64,000 nucleotides of DNA from Pseudomonas sp. Q1-7 (GCF_028010285.1 NZ_CP116304.1:2682501-2746500); one strand, 5' to 3'. Positions 15,837 to 24,648 are shown, counted from the first letter of the stretch. The notes: generated by a model not told the origin, from the sequence alone. Program-made: numbers and translations.

Positions 15837-16994
15837 ATGACTTACTCAAGCATTCTTCCCCGCGTTCTGCAGACCGGAGCCGGCGCCAGCCTGCAGATCC
15901 CGCAGATCCTCGCCAGCCTGGGCTGCATGCGCCCGCTGATCATTACCGACCGCATGATGGTTGAACTGGGCTACGCCGGGCGCATTCAAAATGCCCTCGC
16001 CGATACCGGTCTGTATGCAGACATCTTCTCCGATACCGTACCGGAACCCACGGTTGCCTCAATCCAGGCAGGTGTCGAAACCGCTCGGAGTGGTGGCTAC
16101 GACAGCATCATCGCACTGGGCGGCGGTAGCCCGATCGACAGTGCCAAGGCCATCGGCATCCTCGCCAAGCACGGTGGTGAAATGCGCGACTACAAGTTCC
16201 CGCGCAACGTTACAGAGGCCGGCCTGCCGATCATCGCCATTCCAACCACTGCCGGCACCGGTTCGGAAGTGACTCGTTTCACCATCATCACCGACGAGAA
16301 AAGCGACGAGAAGATGCTCTGCGTCGGCGCGGGCTTCATGCCCGTGGCCGCACTGGTGGACTTCGAGCTGACCCTGAGCCTGCCCCCGAGGGTCACTGCC
16401 GATACCGGAATAGATGCGCTGACCCATGCCATCGAGGCGTATGTCAGCAAGAAGGCCAATCTATTCAGCGATGCACAGGCGCTGGCCGCAATGCGTCTGA
16501 TCGGGCCGAACCTGCGTCGGGTCTATGCGCAGGGTGACGATCGGGTGGCACGGGAAGCGGTGATGCTGGGTTCGACCCTGGCGGGGTTGGCGTTCTCGGC
16601 CGCCTCGGTCGCATTGGTGCATGGAATGAGCCGACCGATCGGCGCGTTCTTCCATGTGCCGCATGGCCTGTCGAACGCCATGCTGCTGCCTGCGGTTACT
16701 GCGTTCTCCATCCCCTCGGCCCGGGATCGCTACGCCGACTGTGCGCGAGCGATGGGGGTAGCGACCGCCTCGGACAGCGACAACGCCGCTGTGGAGAAGC
16801 TCCTGGCTGAACTGGAGGCGATCAACGCTGAGTTGAACGTGCCAACGCCGGCGCAGTTCGGCATCGACCGTAATCAATTCTTTGAGCTCATGCCGACCAT
16901 GGCTCGTCAGGCGCTGGCCTCCGGCTCGCCTGGCAATAACCCGCGCGTACCCAGCGAGACCGAGATGGTCGAGCTGTACCGCAGCCTCTGGTAA
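15837..16994 (+). CDS. dddB: Iron-containing alcohol dehydrogenase DddB
   Basis: This 385-residue group III (iron-dependent) alcohol dehydrogenase has the NAD-binding segment ALGGGSPIDSAKA at about residues 94-106. Metal ligands are visible: a His at about 197 in DALTHAIEAY, and the histidines of HGMSRP and FFHVPHG. In ddd clusters DddB oxidises 3-hydroxypropionate to malonate semialdehyde in the cytoplasm. The position after dddD and before a semialdehyde dehydrogenase supports that role; by sequence alone it would be only a generic Fe-ADH. The start has a weak AAGAG site. Confidence 0.85.
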   Translation: MTYSSILPRVLQTGAGASLQIPQILASLGCMRPLIITDRMMVELGYAGRIQNALADTGLYADIFSDTVPEPTVASIQAGVETARSGGYDSIIALGGGSPIDSAKAIGILAKHGGEMRDYKFPRNVTEAGLPIIAIPTTAGTGSEVTRFTIITDEKSDEKMLCVGAGFMPVAALVDFELTLSLPPRVTADTGIDALTHAIEAYVSKKANLFSDAQALAAMRLIGPNLRRVYAQGDDRVAREAVMLGSTLAGLAFSAASVALVHGMSRPIGAFFHVPHGLSNAMLLPAVTAFSIPSARDRYADCARAMGVATASDSDNAAVEKLLAELEAINAELNVPTPAQFGIDRNQFFELMPTMARQALASGSPGNNPRVPSETEMVELYRSLW

Positions 16995-17042
16995 GTCCTA
17001 CCGCCATTTTCGAACCTGTCTGAACGTACGAGGAATCCGCTG

Positions 17043-18539
17043 ATGAACACTGTAGGCCACCTGATCAACGGCCAGATCACGACTGCCGCCAAGCGCACCC
17101 AGGATGTCTTCAACCCGGCTACGGGTGAAGTTTCCCGCCAGGTCGCACTGGCCACCGCCCAGACCGTGGATTGTGCGATTGCCGCGGCTGAAGCCGCCTT
17201 CCCGGCCTGGCGCGATACGCCGCCGATCAAACGTGCGCGGGTGATGTTCCGCTTCAAGGAACTGTTGGAGAAGAACGCCGACACCATCTGCCAGATGATC
17301 GGTGAGGAGCACGGCAAGATCTCCCATGACGCCGCCGGTGAACTGCAGCGCGGTATCGAGAACGTCGAATACGCCTGTGGCATCGCCGAGCTTCTCAAGG
17401 GGGAGCACAGCAAGAACGTTGGACCGAACATTGACTCCTGGAGCGAGTTCCAGCCGTTGGGCGTGGTGGCCGGCATTACGCCGTTCAACTTCCCGGTGAT
17501 GGTGCCGCTGTGGATGTTCCCGATGGCGATTGCCAGCGGCAACTGCTTCATCCTCAAGCCTTCCGAGCGCGATCCGAGCTCCACCCTGTTCATCGCCCAG
17601 TTGCTGCAAGAAGCGGGTCTGCCCAATGGTGTGTTGAACGTGGTGAACGGTGACAAGGAAGCGGTGGACATCCTCCTGCGCGACCCTCGCGTTCAGGCGG
17701 TGAGTTTTGTCGGTTCGACTCCGGTGGCCGAGTACATCTATTCCACCGCAACGGCCCATGGCAAACGGTGCCAAGCGCTGGGGGGTGCCAAGAACCACGC
17801 CATCGTGATGCCCGACGCAGACATGGACAACGCTGTTAACCAACTGCTCGGGGCGGCCTTCGGCTCTTCCGGCGAGCGCTGCATGGCCTTGTCGGTCGCC
17901 GTGGCGGTGGGGGATGCAGCGGCGGATGCGCTGGTCGAAAAAATGCAGGCGGCCATGCAGAACCTGAAAGTCGGCGCCTACACCGACAGCCAGAACGATT
18001 TCGGCCCTGTCATCACCCGCCAGCATCAGCAGAAGGTGATTGGCTACATCGACAGCGCGGAAGAGCAGGGCGCCACTGTCGTGGTCGACGGTCGCGAGCC
18101 CCGAGTCCAGGGTTACGAGAATGGGTTCTTCGTGGGCGGCACCCTGATCGATCGCGTGACGCCGGAAATGGTCAGCTACAAGGAAGAGATCTTTGGCCCC
18201 GTGCTACAGGTTGTTCGCGTCAACAGCATGAAAGAAGCCATGGCGCTGATCGACAACCACGAGTACGGCAACGGCACCTGCATCTTCACCCGCGATGGCG
18301 AGGCTGCCCGGTACTTCTCCGACAACATCAAGGTCGGCATGGTCGGTATCAACGTCCCGCTGCCCGTACCCGTGGCCTACCACAGCTTTGGCGGTTGGAA
18401 ACGCTCGCTGTTCGGCGACCTGCACGCCTATGGCCCGGACGCGGTTCGCTTCTATACCCGCCGCAAGACCGTGACCCAGCGCTGGCCGTCCTCCGGCGTG
18501 CGCGAAGGCGTCGAGTTCTCCATGCCGACGATGAAGTAG
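17043..18539 (+). CDS. dddC: CoA-acylating malonate/methylmalonate-semialdehyde dehydrogenase DddC
   Basis: This 498-residue protein of the MmsA type has catalytic Cys280 in SSGERCMALS. The family hallmark LGGAKNH (about 247-253) replaces the general-base Glu segment of ordinary aldehyde dehydrogenases, which marks the CoA-dependent branch. It converts malonate semialdehyde plus CoA and NAD to acetyl-CoA and CO2. It lies 48 bp after dddB, so it is co-transcribed. A housekeeping valine-pathway MmsA would have nearly the same sequence; the ddd context decides the name. Confidence 0.85.
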   Translation: MNTVGHLINGQITTAAKRTQDVFNPATGEVSRQVALATAQTVDCAIAAAEAAFPAWRDTPPIKRARVMFRFKELLEKNADTICQMIGEEHGKISHDAAGELQRGIENVEYACGIAELLKGEHSKNVGPNIDSWSEFQPLGVVAGITPFNFPVMVPLWMFPMAIASGNCFILKPSERDPSSTLFIAQLLQEAGLPNGVLNVVNGDKEAVDILLRDPRVQAVSFVGSTPVAEYIYSTATAHGKRCQALGGAKNHAIVMPDADMDNAVNQLLGAAFGSSGERCMALSVAVAVGDAAADALVEKMQAAMQNLKVGAYTDSQNDFGPVITRQHQQKVIGYIDSAEEQGATVVVDGREPRVQGYENGFFVGGTLIDRVTPEMVSYKEEIFGPVLQVVRVNSMKEAMALIDNHEYGNGTCIFTRDGEAARYFSDNIKVGMVGINVPLPVPVAYHSFGGWKRSLFGDLHAYGPDAVRFYTRRKTVTQRWPSSGVREGVEFSMPTMK

Positions 18540-18549
18540 CGACTGGATG

Positions 18550-18580
18550 CCCCACCGGGTGTTGGCAACGCCCGGTGGGG
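18550..18580 (+). terminator. Strong hairpin after dddC
   Basis: CCCCACCGGG (18550-18559) and CCCGGTGGGG (18571-18580) form a perfect 10-bp stem with an 11-base loop, 11 bases after the dddC stop. No T-run follows. It is probably a terminator or processing site separating dddDBC from dddT. Confidence 0.6.
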
Positions 18581-18887
18581 ATCTGGCCATGTCTCGTTGG
18601 GGCGCTGCAACCACCTCCGCCCAACGAGCCCCGCCGCATAAGGGTGACGCCAATCTGATCAAGGCGCCCCGGCAACCGAAGACGACTCAACTCGAACACA
18701 ACAATAAAACCCGTAATCGAGAGACGACTATGAACAACAATCACAAGAAGCTTTCGCTCCGCTGCCCCTGCTATCTCCTCCCCTCTGCGCGACCTCACGT
18801 CAGCTTTCTGGCCGATCGCCGGAACTAATCCGGTTTCTGGCCTTGCACTGCTGTGAAAGGCAAAGAGCTATTGAGGAGACTTGCGAA
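18581..18887 (+). other. Intergenic region before dddT with a vestigial short ORF
   Basis: It contains the probable dddT promoter. At 18730 an ATG opens a 32-codon frame (MNNNHKKLSLR...) ending at 18828. The first eleven residues look like the start of a porin or DUF1302-type signal peptide (compare MNNKNNHNLNLR at 37843), but the rest is not hydrophobic, so it is probably a gene-start remnant after a frameshift or deletion. Confidence 0.4.
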
Positions 18888-20519
18888 ATGAACAAAGTCC
18901 ACACGGGCGCTGCGCTTGATGGGCGCGTATTCTGGCCCTCATTGATTGTCATTCTGGGCATCACCATTCCCCTGGTCGCTTTCCCCGAGTCGGGCGAAGC
19001 GATCATCAACCAGATGTTTGCGTTTTCCACCGGGAAGTTCGGCTGGCTGTATTTGGTATCCGGGCTTTCAGTGGTTGCGTTTCTGCTCTGGCTCGCCTTC
19101 GGCCGTTACGGAAACATCCGCCTGGGTCGGGAGACGGATGTTCCCGAATTCTCCTATTTCAGTTGGGTGGCGATGATTTTCTGCGGTGGCATTGGTATCG
19201 CCATCGTCAACTGGGCCTGGGTCGAGCCGATTTACTACTTCAACGCGCCGCCACTGAATGTCGCAGCGCACAGCCGAGAGGCCGCCGAGTGGGCACTGAC
19301 CTATGGACAGTTCCATTGGGGGCTTACGCCCTGGGCGTTCTACTGTTTGCCCGCCTTGCCCATTGCCTATTCCATGTACGTGCGCCGGCAGCCTGGCGTG
19401 CGTCTATCGGTGGCGGCACGCGGGGTACTGGGAACCAAGGCCAACGGCTGGATGGGCATCCTGCTCGATACCATCGTGGTCTTCGGGATTGTCGGGGGTG
19501 TGGGAACTTCGCTCGGTCTTGCCGTGCCGCTGGTCTCGACCCTGGCCAGCGATGTCTTCGGGATCAAGCCGTCGTTTGCCTTCGATATGGCGATTCTCTC
19601 CCTCTGGACACTGATGTTCGGTATGAGCGTCTGGTTCGGTCTCAGCAAGGGCATCAAGATCCTCAGCGACATAAACGTCTATCTGGCACTTCTGCTGTTG
19701 GCGTTCGTAGCCATCATCGGCCCCACCCTGATGATCATTAATGGATGGGCAAACAGCCTGGGATTGATGTTCAACAACTTCATTCACATGAGCTTGTGGA
19801 CCGATCCGATCGCGAAGGGCTCCTTCCCCCAGGATTGGACGGTTTTCTACTGGGCCTGGTGGATTGCCTACGCGCCGATGATGGGTTTGTTCGTGGCTCG
19901 TATTTCACGGGGCCGTACCATCAAGGAGTTGATTCTTGCCGAGTTGGTCTGGGGCAGTCTCGGCTGCTGGATCTTCTTCGCCGTATGGGGCGGATATTCG
20001 CTGAATCTTCAACTGTCTGGTGCGCTGGACGTGAGTGCGATCCTCAGTCAGCAGGGTATTCCCGCAGCCGTTCTTGCCATTCTCAAGACCATTCCATTCT
20101 CTGGCCCGATAATCGCCGCGTTCGTGCTGTTGTGCTTCGTTTTCCTGGCGACCACGCTGGATTCGGCAGCCTACGTCCTGGCGTCGGTCACTTCGCGTGA
20201 ACTGAACGGTTATGAAGAGCCGCAACGCTGGTTACGAATTGTCTGGGCATTGCTTCTTGCGGTGATCGGTATCGGGCTGATCAAGGTCGGGGGTCTCAAG
20301 GCGGTGCAGACGTCGACGATCGTCGTGGCACTCCCACTGATCCCGGTCCTCGGCGTGCTGGCCTGGTCCCTGGTTCGCATGATCAGGGCAGACTTCGGCG
20401 ATCAGCTCGAAAATCGTGAAGTGGTTCTGGCCACCTCGCAGGTCACGGTTCCTGGGCATAGGGAAGAGACGGACGATCCGGACATGCTGATCCCGATGGC
20501 AACCACGGTAGGCAAATGA
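18888..20519 (+). CDS. dddT: BCCT-family transporter, probable DMSP importer DddT
   Basis: This is a 543-residue inner-membrane protein with about 12 helices. BCCT signatures are visible: GGIGIAIVNWAWVEP in the third helix region, and FYWAWWIAYAPMMGLFVARI followed by SRGRTIKEL in helix 8 and its loop, the part that forms the trimethylammonium/dimethylsulfonium-binding Trp box in BetP relatives. ATG 18888 follows TGAGGAG. BCCT carriers move betaine, carnitine or choline, and in ddd clusters the DddT member carries DMSP. The protein is shorter than osmoregulated BetP-type carriers because the long C-terminal sensor tail is missing, which fits a catabolic uptake role. Confidence 0.85.
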   Translation: MNKVHTGAALDGRVFWPSLIVILGITIPLVAFPESGEAIINQMFAFSTGKFGWLYLVSGLSVVAFLLWLAFGRYGNIRLGRETDVPEFSYFSWVAMIFCGGIGIAIVNWAWVEPIYYFNAPPLNVAAHSREAAEWALTYGQFHWGLTPWAFYCLPALPIAYSMYVRRQPGVRLSVAARGVLGTKANGWMGILLDTIVVFGIVGGVGTSLGLAVPLVSTLASDVFGIKPSFAFDMAILSLWTLMFGMSVWFGLSKGIKILSDINVYLALLLLAFVAIIGPTLMIINGWANSLGLMFNNFIHMSLWTDPIAKGSFPQDWTVFYWAWWIAYAPMMGLFVARISRGRTIKELILAELVWGSLGCWIFFAVWGGYSLNLQLSGALDVSAILSQQGIPAAVLAILKTIPFSGPIIAAFVLLCFVFLATTLDSAAYVLASVTSRELNGYEEPQRWLRIVWALLLAVIGIGLIKVGGLKAVQTSTIVVALPLIPVLGVLAWSLVRMIRADFGDQLENREVVLATSQVTVPGHREETDDPDMLIPMATTVGK

Positions 20520-20549
20520 GCGGCTAGAGACTGACAAGCAACGCCGTAA

Positions 20550-20586
20550 GGGTCACTGCGTACTGTGTGGCAAAGCGCAGTGACCC
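20550..20586. terminator. Hairpin after dddT
   Basis: GGGTCACTGCG (20550-20560) and CGCAGTGACCC (20576-20586) form a perfect 11-bp stem with a 15-base loop, 31 bases after the dddT stop and between convergent genes. There is no T-run on either strand. Confidence 0.55.
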
Positions 20587-20867
20587 GCCTATATACGGCA
20601 TTCGAGCAGAACTACGTGTTCTCCTTTTCCAGGGTCATCCTTCGTTTCGTCGTCATCTGCGAGTCTCCTTCTGGCCGATTTGTGCCGGTGCTGCTATGCC
20701 CGGACTCGGCCGGAAGCAGCGTAGTTAGGTCTGTCACCTTTTCTCTCTGGCCATTGGCGATGGTTCAACCGCAGTGCCGAGCGGCTCCATGCTCTGCTCT
20801 CGGGAGCAGGGCGCCACTCGGGCGCCCCTGCCGAGGGCTTCGCGCGAGTATCTTCGCGCCTGGCCGC
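20587..20867. other. Gene-poor convergent intergenic region
   Basis: It separates dddT from the convergent SDR gene. On the minus strand near 20619-20663 a ribosome site (GGAGACT) precedes a 14-codon frame, MTTKRRMTLEKENT, which looks like the start of a deleted gene. A degenerate piece of the dispersed repeat (ctggccgatttgtgccgg) lies near 20672. This is scar-like DNA consistent with past insertions and deletions. Confidence 0.4.
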
Positions 20868-21623
20868 TCAGATCGCCTGGCCGCCGGAGACCTCAATGCG
20901 CTGGGCATTAATCCAGCGATTCTGCTCGCCGAGCAGGCTGGCGATCATCGGGCCGATATCGTCGGGTACGCCAACGCGGCCGAGCGCCGTCATGTCCGCG
21001 AAGACCTTGTTCAGATCCGGCATGTCGCGCACCGCACCGCCCAGAAAATCGGTCTCGATTGCTCCCGGCGCCACAGTGTTGACCGCAATACCTCGGCTGC
21101 CCAGCTCCTTGGCCATGTACAGGCTTAGTACCTCGACCGCACCCTTGACCGCCGAGTAGACGGAGAAGCCGGGATAGGAGACGCGCGTCAGCCCCGAAGA
21201 TATGTTGACGATACGACCGCCATCGGCCAGCAACGGCAGCAATGCCTGGGTGAGGAAGAACACGCCTTTGAAATGGACGTTCACCAGAGCATCGAATTGC
21301 GCTTCGGTGGTTTCGGCGATCGACGCCATGTCCCCGTGGCCGGCGTTGTTGACCAGGTGATCAAAGCTGTCACGCTGCCAGGTCTCGCGCAAAGTCTGGC
21401 GCAGGCGCTGCACGAAGGCGGGGAAGGTGGTGACGTCGCCGGCGTCCAGTTGCAGCGCGACGGCCTTGCGCCCCAGCGCTTCGACTTCGGCTACCACGGA
21501 CAGTGCGGCGTCGGCCTGGCTGTGATAGGTGACAACCACATCGCTACCCTGACGTGCGATATTCAAGGTGGTGTTACGGCCGAGGCCGCGGCTGGAGCCG
21601 GTTACGATAGCGATCTTGGTCAT
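20868..21623 (-). CDS. Short-chain dehydrogenase/reductase (SDR)
   Basis: This is a 251-residue classical SDR, cytoplasmic and NAD(P)-dependent. The cofactor motif TGSSRGLG is at residues 8-15, NNAG at about 91-94, catalytic Ser in NISSG, and the Tyr-x-x-x-Lys pair in YSAVK. A C-terminal end on ISGG-type GGQAI is usual for the 3-oxoacyl reductase-like subgroup. It is divergent from an AraC regulator (140-bp gap), a common regulator-target pairing. The substrate is unknown, and the link with the ddd genes is only one of position. Confidence 0.85.
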   Translation of the reverse strand: MTKIAIVTGSSRGLGRNTTLNIARQGSDVVVTYHSQADAALSVVAEVEALGRKAVALQLDAGDVTTFPAFVQRLRQTLRETWQRDSFDHLVNNAGHGDMASIAETTEAQFDALVNVHFKGVFFLTQALLPLLADGGRIVNISSGLTRVSYPGFSVYSAVKGAVEVLSLYMAKELGSRGIAVNTVAPGAIETDFLGGAVRDMPDLNKVFADMTALGRVGVPDDIGPMIASLLGEQNRWINAQRIEVSGGQAI

Positions 21624-21762
21624 GGTAAAAATCCTCTGCTTCGTGAAGGGGATTTCATTCTGTGATCTACGGGGGAATCCCGTCCTTACCGAAACCTCGA
21701 CGCCTTTTGCCTATTTCTCCAATGGTGAGCAACGTGCTCAAGTTCAGCCTAAGGAAGCACCG

Positions 21763-22635
21763 ATGAGCGCAGAGCTGCTGAATGCCGTTCGCGAGTATCT
21801 GAATAGCCATGTCGCCCCCAATGACCTTGCCCAAACACCCATTTCCGGCTTGACCATCATCCGTACGCATGAGCCAAGTGGGCTGGATTACGCCATTACC
21901 CGGCCTCTCGCCTGTCTCGTCCTGCAAGGCCGCAAGCAGGTGATGACGGGAACTCAGACGTTTACCTTCAGCGCAGGAGATTCGCTGCTGATCACCGCCG
22001 ATGTACCGACGGTCAGTCAGATTGTTCAGGCGAGTCCCGAGGCACCGTACATCTCGCTGGTGATCGATCTGAATCCCGCCTTGCTCACCGAGTTAATGGA
22101 AGAAATGAGGTCCGCTCCGAGCCCTGAGGAGGCGCCGATAAAGATCGAACCGACTGACACTGAGGTCGTTGAAGCGGCGCTGCGATTGATGCGCTTGCTG
22201 GATCGCCCGGCTTCAGCGACGGTGCTGCATGCCTCGTTAATGCGCGAGCTGCACTACTGGTTGCTGGCAGGGCGTCATGGTTCGGCAATCAGTCGTCTGG
22301 GCTGGCCGGATGGCCATGCGCAGCGTATCGCGCGGGCGGTGACGGTGCTGCGTAACGAGTTCACTCGCCCCCTGCCGGTGGAACATCTGGCCTCCGTAGC
22401 CGGCATGAGCACATCGTCATTCCATCATCATTTCCGCAAGCAAACGTCGCTTACGCCGCTGCAGTTTCAGAAGCAGCTACGGTTGATCGAGGCCCGTCGC
22501 CTGATGATCGGGGAAGGGGTCTCGTCCAGTACTGCGGCATTCACCGTAGGCTATGAAAGCGTGTCGCAGTTCAATCGAGAATACCGCCGCCTATTTGGCA
22601 TGCCGCCGGGCCGACATACGGCTGGCGCTTGCTGA
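21763..22635 (+). CDS. AraC-family regulator with AraC_N domain
   Basis: This encodes 290 residues. A cupin-like AraC N-terminal domain (about 20-170; LACLVLQGRKQVMTG, FSAGDSLLITADVP) precedes a double helix-turn-helix (about 190-285; VEHLASVAGMSTSSFHHHF and the second helix pair ending SQFNREYRRLFG). The ATG at 21763 follows AAGGA; the frame is open further upstream without family similarity. This subgroup usually activates a divergent oxidoreductase gene, here the SDR at 20868-21623. The ligand is unknown. Confidence 0.82.
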   Translation: MSAELLNAVREYLNSHVAPNDLAQTPISGLTIIRTHEPSGLDYAITRPLACLVLQGRKQVMTGTQTFTFSAGDSLLITADVPTVSQIVQASPEAPYISLVIDLNPALLTELMEEMRSAPSPEEAPIKIEPTDTEVVEAALRLMRLLDRPASATVLHASLMRELHYWLLAGRHGSAISRLGWPDGHAQRIARAVTVLRNEFTRPLPVEHLASVAGMSTSSFHHHFRKQTSLTPLQFQKQLRLIEARRLMIGEGVSSSTAAFTVGYESVSQFNREYRRLFGMPPGRHTAGAC

Positions 22636-23030
22636 CCACGGCAGCCCCGGCTCCCTTTGCAGCCTCTTTTCGCTGTGGAGCAAAAGGCGCCGAAGTTCAA
22701 CCACCGGCGGCCATCACTGTTGAGTGATTATCCAACGACCGAAGGATGCTGTTCTGCATCTTCCGTCATGCACTCAGCGCAGCTTTTCCGGCATCGGGAT
22801 AGGTTGATTTAGAGATCAGACTGACCGCTTTCGGCCAGGAACGGACACTCAAAGTCACGACGAAAACAAGCGACCTCATGGCGATTTCCCTAACAAATCT
22901 CGCAGTGAAACCTCTGGGCGAGAGGCGGAAACGGCCGGACAGGCCCATTAAAAACGCTAATGACCATTGACCTAAAATAATTAGATCTTATGCGCACTAC
23001 TTGTCAGCATGGACATGGTGAGGGGACCTT
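22636..23030. other. AT-rich intergenic region before the interrupted gene
   Basis: No gene is supported. A 60-codon minus-strand frame at 22766-22948 has no ribosome site or family features. The right part is AT-rich (taaaataattagatcttatg) and should carry the promoter of the TTG-start gene at 23031. Confidence 0.4.
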
Positions 23031-23150
23031 TTGCCCATCTACAGACAGAGACGAAAACAATTGAAAACTAAGATTAAAAACCTTGCAGCGAAGCTCAAAC
23101 TGCTCGGCGAAGCATGGGGAGAGTACAACCTGAGAAACCTTGGTCGGGTT

Positions 23151-24011
23151 CTACCCCATTTCCACGGACGGTTTGAAAAGGGCTGAAAACTTCAGATCTT
23201 GCCGGGCGACTCTACGACGCATTCGTGGGTTATGAAACCGCTCGATGTAGTCGAATAAATCCGCCCGAGCTTCATCACGAGTTCGATACGATTGATGGGC
23301 AACGCGCTCCCGTTTGAGCTGACCGAAGAAGCCTTCACAGGCAGCGTTGTCGCCGCAATGCCCGACGGCACTCATGCTGCAGACCAGCGTGTTGCGATTC
23401 AGAAAGCGCTGGTAGTCAGCACTGGTGAATTGGCTACCGCGATCCGAATGTAGGATCACCGACCAGTCACCTTGGCGCTGCCAGATCGCCATCTCCACCG
23501 CTCGAATCACCATCTGCCGATCCTGACGGTGATGCATCGACCAACCGATCACCAACTTGCTGTACAGGTCGAGCACCACGCATAGGAAGAGCTTGCCTTC
23601 CAGTGTGGCTATCTCCGTGATATCCGTGACCCACTTGCGCTCCGGTTCCTGCACGGTGAAATCGCGCTCCAGCAGGTTTTTCACGCCTGCTGGACGGCCG
23701 CTGGCGACTCTTCCAAAGCCACGTCTCTTACGGCGGGGCCAGCCTTGAATGCGCTCAGCGGCCATCAGGCGAGCAACGCGGTTCAGGCTGACGATTTCGC
23801 CCTCGTCGAGCAGATCCTCGTGCATCCGTGGCGCTCCGATCACTCCACGGCTGTCCTCGTGGATCTCCCGAATACGCCTCACCAGGCGCGCATTCTCTTG
23901 AGCACGTGGGCTTGGCTCGCGATCCTGCCAGGCGTAATAGCCACTGGCAGAAACCTTCAGACAACGGCACATCAGTCGTACCGGGTACTCGTTGCGGCAG
24001 CGCTGGATCAC
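23151..24011 (-). CDS. IS3-family transposase OrfB (DDE integrase core)
   Basis: This encodes 286 residues from the first internal start, but it is probably made mainly as an OrfAB fusion by -1 frameshifting at 24059-24065. HTH_21-like N-terminal part ([19 protein letters not shown]), then the rve integrase core with the DDE triad: Asp in WVTDITEI, Asp in HSDRGSQF, and Glu in [10 protein letters not shown] with the spacing usual for IS3. The stop codon falls inside the terminal inverted repeat. There are no internal stops. Confidence 0.9.
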   Translation of the reverse strand: MIQRCRNEYPVRLMCRCLKVSASGYYAWQDREPSPRAQENARLVRRIREIHEDSRGVIGAPRMHEDLLDEGEIVSLNRVARLMAAERIQGWPRRKRRGFGRVASGRPAGVKNLLERDFTVQEPERKWVTDITEIATLEGKLFLCVVLDLYSKLVIGWSMHHRQDRQMVIRAVEMAIWQRQGDWSVILHSDRGSQFTSADYQRFLNRNTLVCSMSAVGHCGDNAACEGFFGQLKRERVAHQSYRTRDEARADLFDYIERFHNPRMRRRVARQDLKFSALFKPSVEMG

Positions 24012-24307
24012 CGTGTACCGCTCGATGACTCCTTGGCAAAGTACGCTGCCGCGTCTCTTAAAAAATCACGTTCCTTGGTTACTCGGGCCAACTCGCGCTT
24101 GAGGCGGGCAAGCTCCTCATCCCGCGGACTTCCCGTTCCAGGGAAGGCTTTCTCTGCGCTTGGTTGTGCCTCCCGAACCCAGCGTGTGAGCAGGTTGGGA
24201 GCAACACCAATCTCCAGGGCCACCTGTCGGCAGCTCGCCCCTGAACGACGAACCAGCTCGATGGCTTCCCGCTTGAATTCGGGGCTGTATTTCTTGCGCT
24301 TGGACAT
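24008..24307 (-). CDS. IS3-family transposase OrfA
   Basis: This encodes 99 residues. A helix-turn-helix of the transposase_8 type ([38 protein letters not shown]) is followed by a leucine-zipper-like helix (about 65-90). The ATG at 24307 has AAGGAG five bases upstream; the frame also opens at 24313. Near its 3' end lies T_TTT_TTA (24065-24059 on the minus strand), a canonical -1 slippery heptamer. Ribosomes that slip there continue into the orfB frame, which is open from that point, making the OrfAB transposase. Confidence 0.88.
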   Translation of the reverse strand: MSKRKKYSPEFKREAIELVRRSGASCRQVALEIGVAPNLLTRWVREAQPSAEKAFPGTGSPRDEELARLKRELARVTKERDFLRDAAAYFAKESSSGTR

Positions 24308-24583
24308 GAACACTCCTTTAGCTCGACGTGAGCTTACTCGAAAGTGTCCGTGCTAACGGGGTAGAACCCGATCGTGGGAGTTGAAATAGAAATCACGCGA
24401 CTCATCGGCAAACTCAAACTAAGCCAGGATGATGAGCAGAGAGATGCACGAAACGCCGGCCAGATCTTGATCGAGAGTAACAACCGGGAAATTGGCTCAG
24501 CCATGCTTCATTGCGCAAATAATGTAGCTATTGAGTAACCCAACAGCTCTATAGACATATCTAAACGTCCGCTCCTGGCCGCT

Positions 24584-24607
24584 TTCTGCCCGTCGAGATC
24601 GGCAGAA
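24584..24607. repeat. Dispersed hairpin repeat, copy 2
   Basis: TTCTGCC, ten bases, GGCAGAA, followed by ACCGGCCGATAGCAACAG. The stem is identical to copy 1 at 11814-11837. The two copies flank the DMSP cluster and the IS. Confidence 0.6.
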
Positions 24608-24648
24608 ACCGGCCGATAGCAACAGCCGAATGCCTGAGGAGAAGGAGC

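Larger units (their letters stand above)
23144..24371 (-). mobile_element. IS3-family insertion sequence
   Basis: This is about 1228 bp. The ends are imperfect inverted repeats: left TCGGGTTCTACCCCATTTCC, and right (minus strand) TCGGGTTCTACCCCGTTAGC, both followed by CACGGAC. It carries overlapping orfA and orfB with a frameshift signal. Both reading frames look intact, so it may be active. No clean 3-bp target duplication is visible at these boundaries, so the exact ends are uncertain by a few bases. Confidence 0.88.
23031..24538 (+). pseudogene. Small gene split by the IS3-family insertion
   Basis: A TTG start at 23031, preceded by TGAGGGG at seven bases, opens a frame of 38 codons (MPIYRQRRKQLKTKIKNLAA at the start, TTG read as Met) that runs into the left end of the IS. 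After the right end, an open frame from about 24374 to TAA at 24536-24538 continues in the same style (GVEIEITRLIGKLKLSQDDE...). Both halves are lysine-rich, helical and AT-rich. Together they would make a protein of roughly 90 residues, likely a coiled coil. No family is recognised. The frame across the junction depends on the unproven target duplication, so the reconstruction is tentative. Confidence 0.5.

Noticed and set aside
22766-22948. Minus-strand 60-codon frame in the intergenic region
   Set aside because: No ribosome site, no family features, basic low-complexity translation.
23141-24375. A 3-bp target-site duplication around the IS3 element
   Set aside because: Several boundary choices were tried around TCGGGTTC...GAACCCGA and none gives matching flanking triplets.
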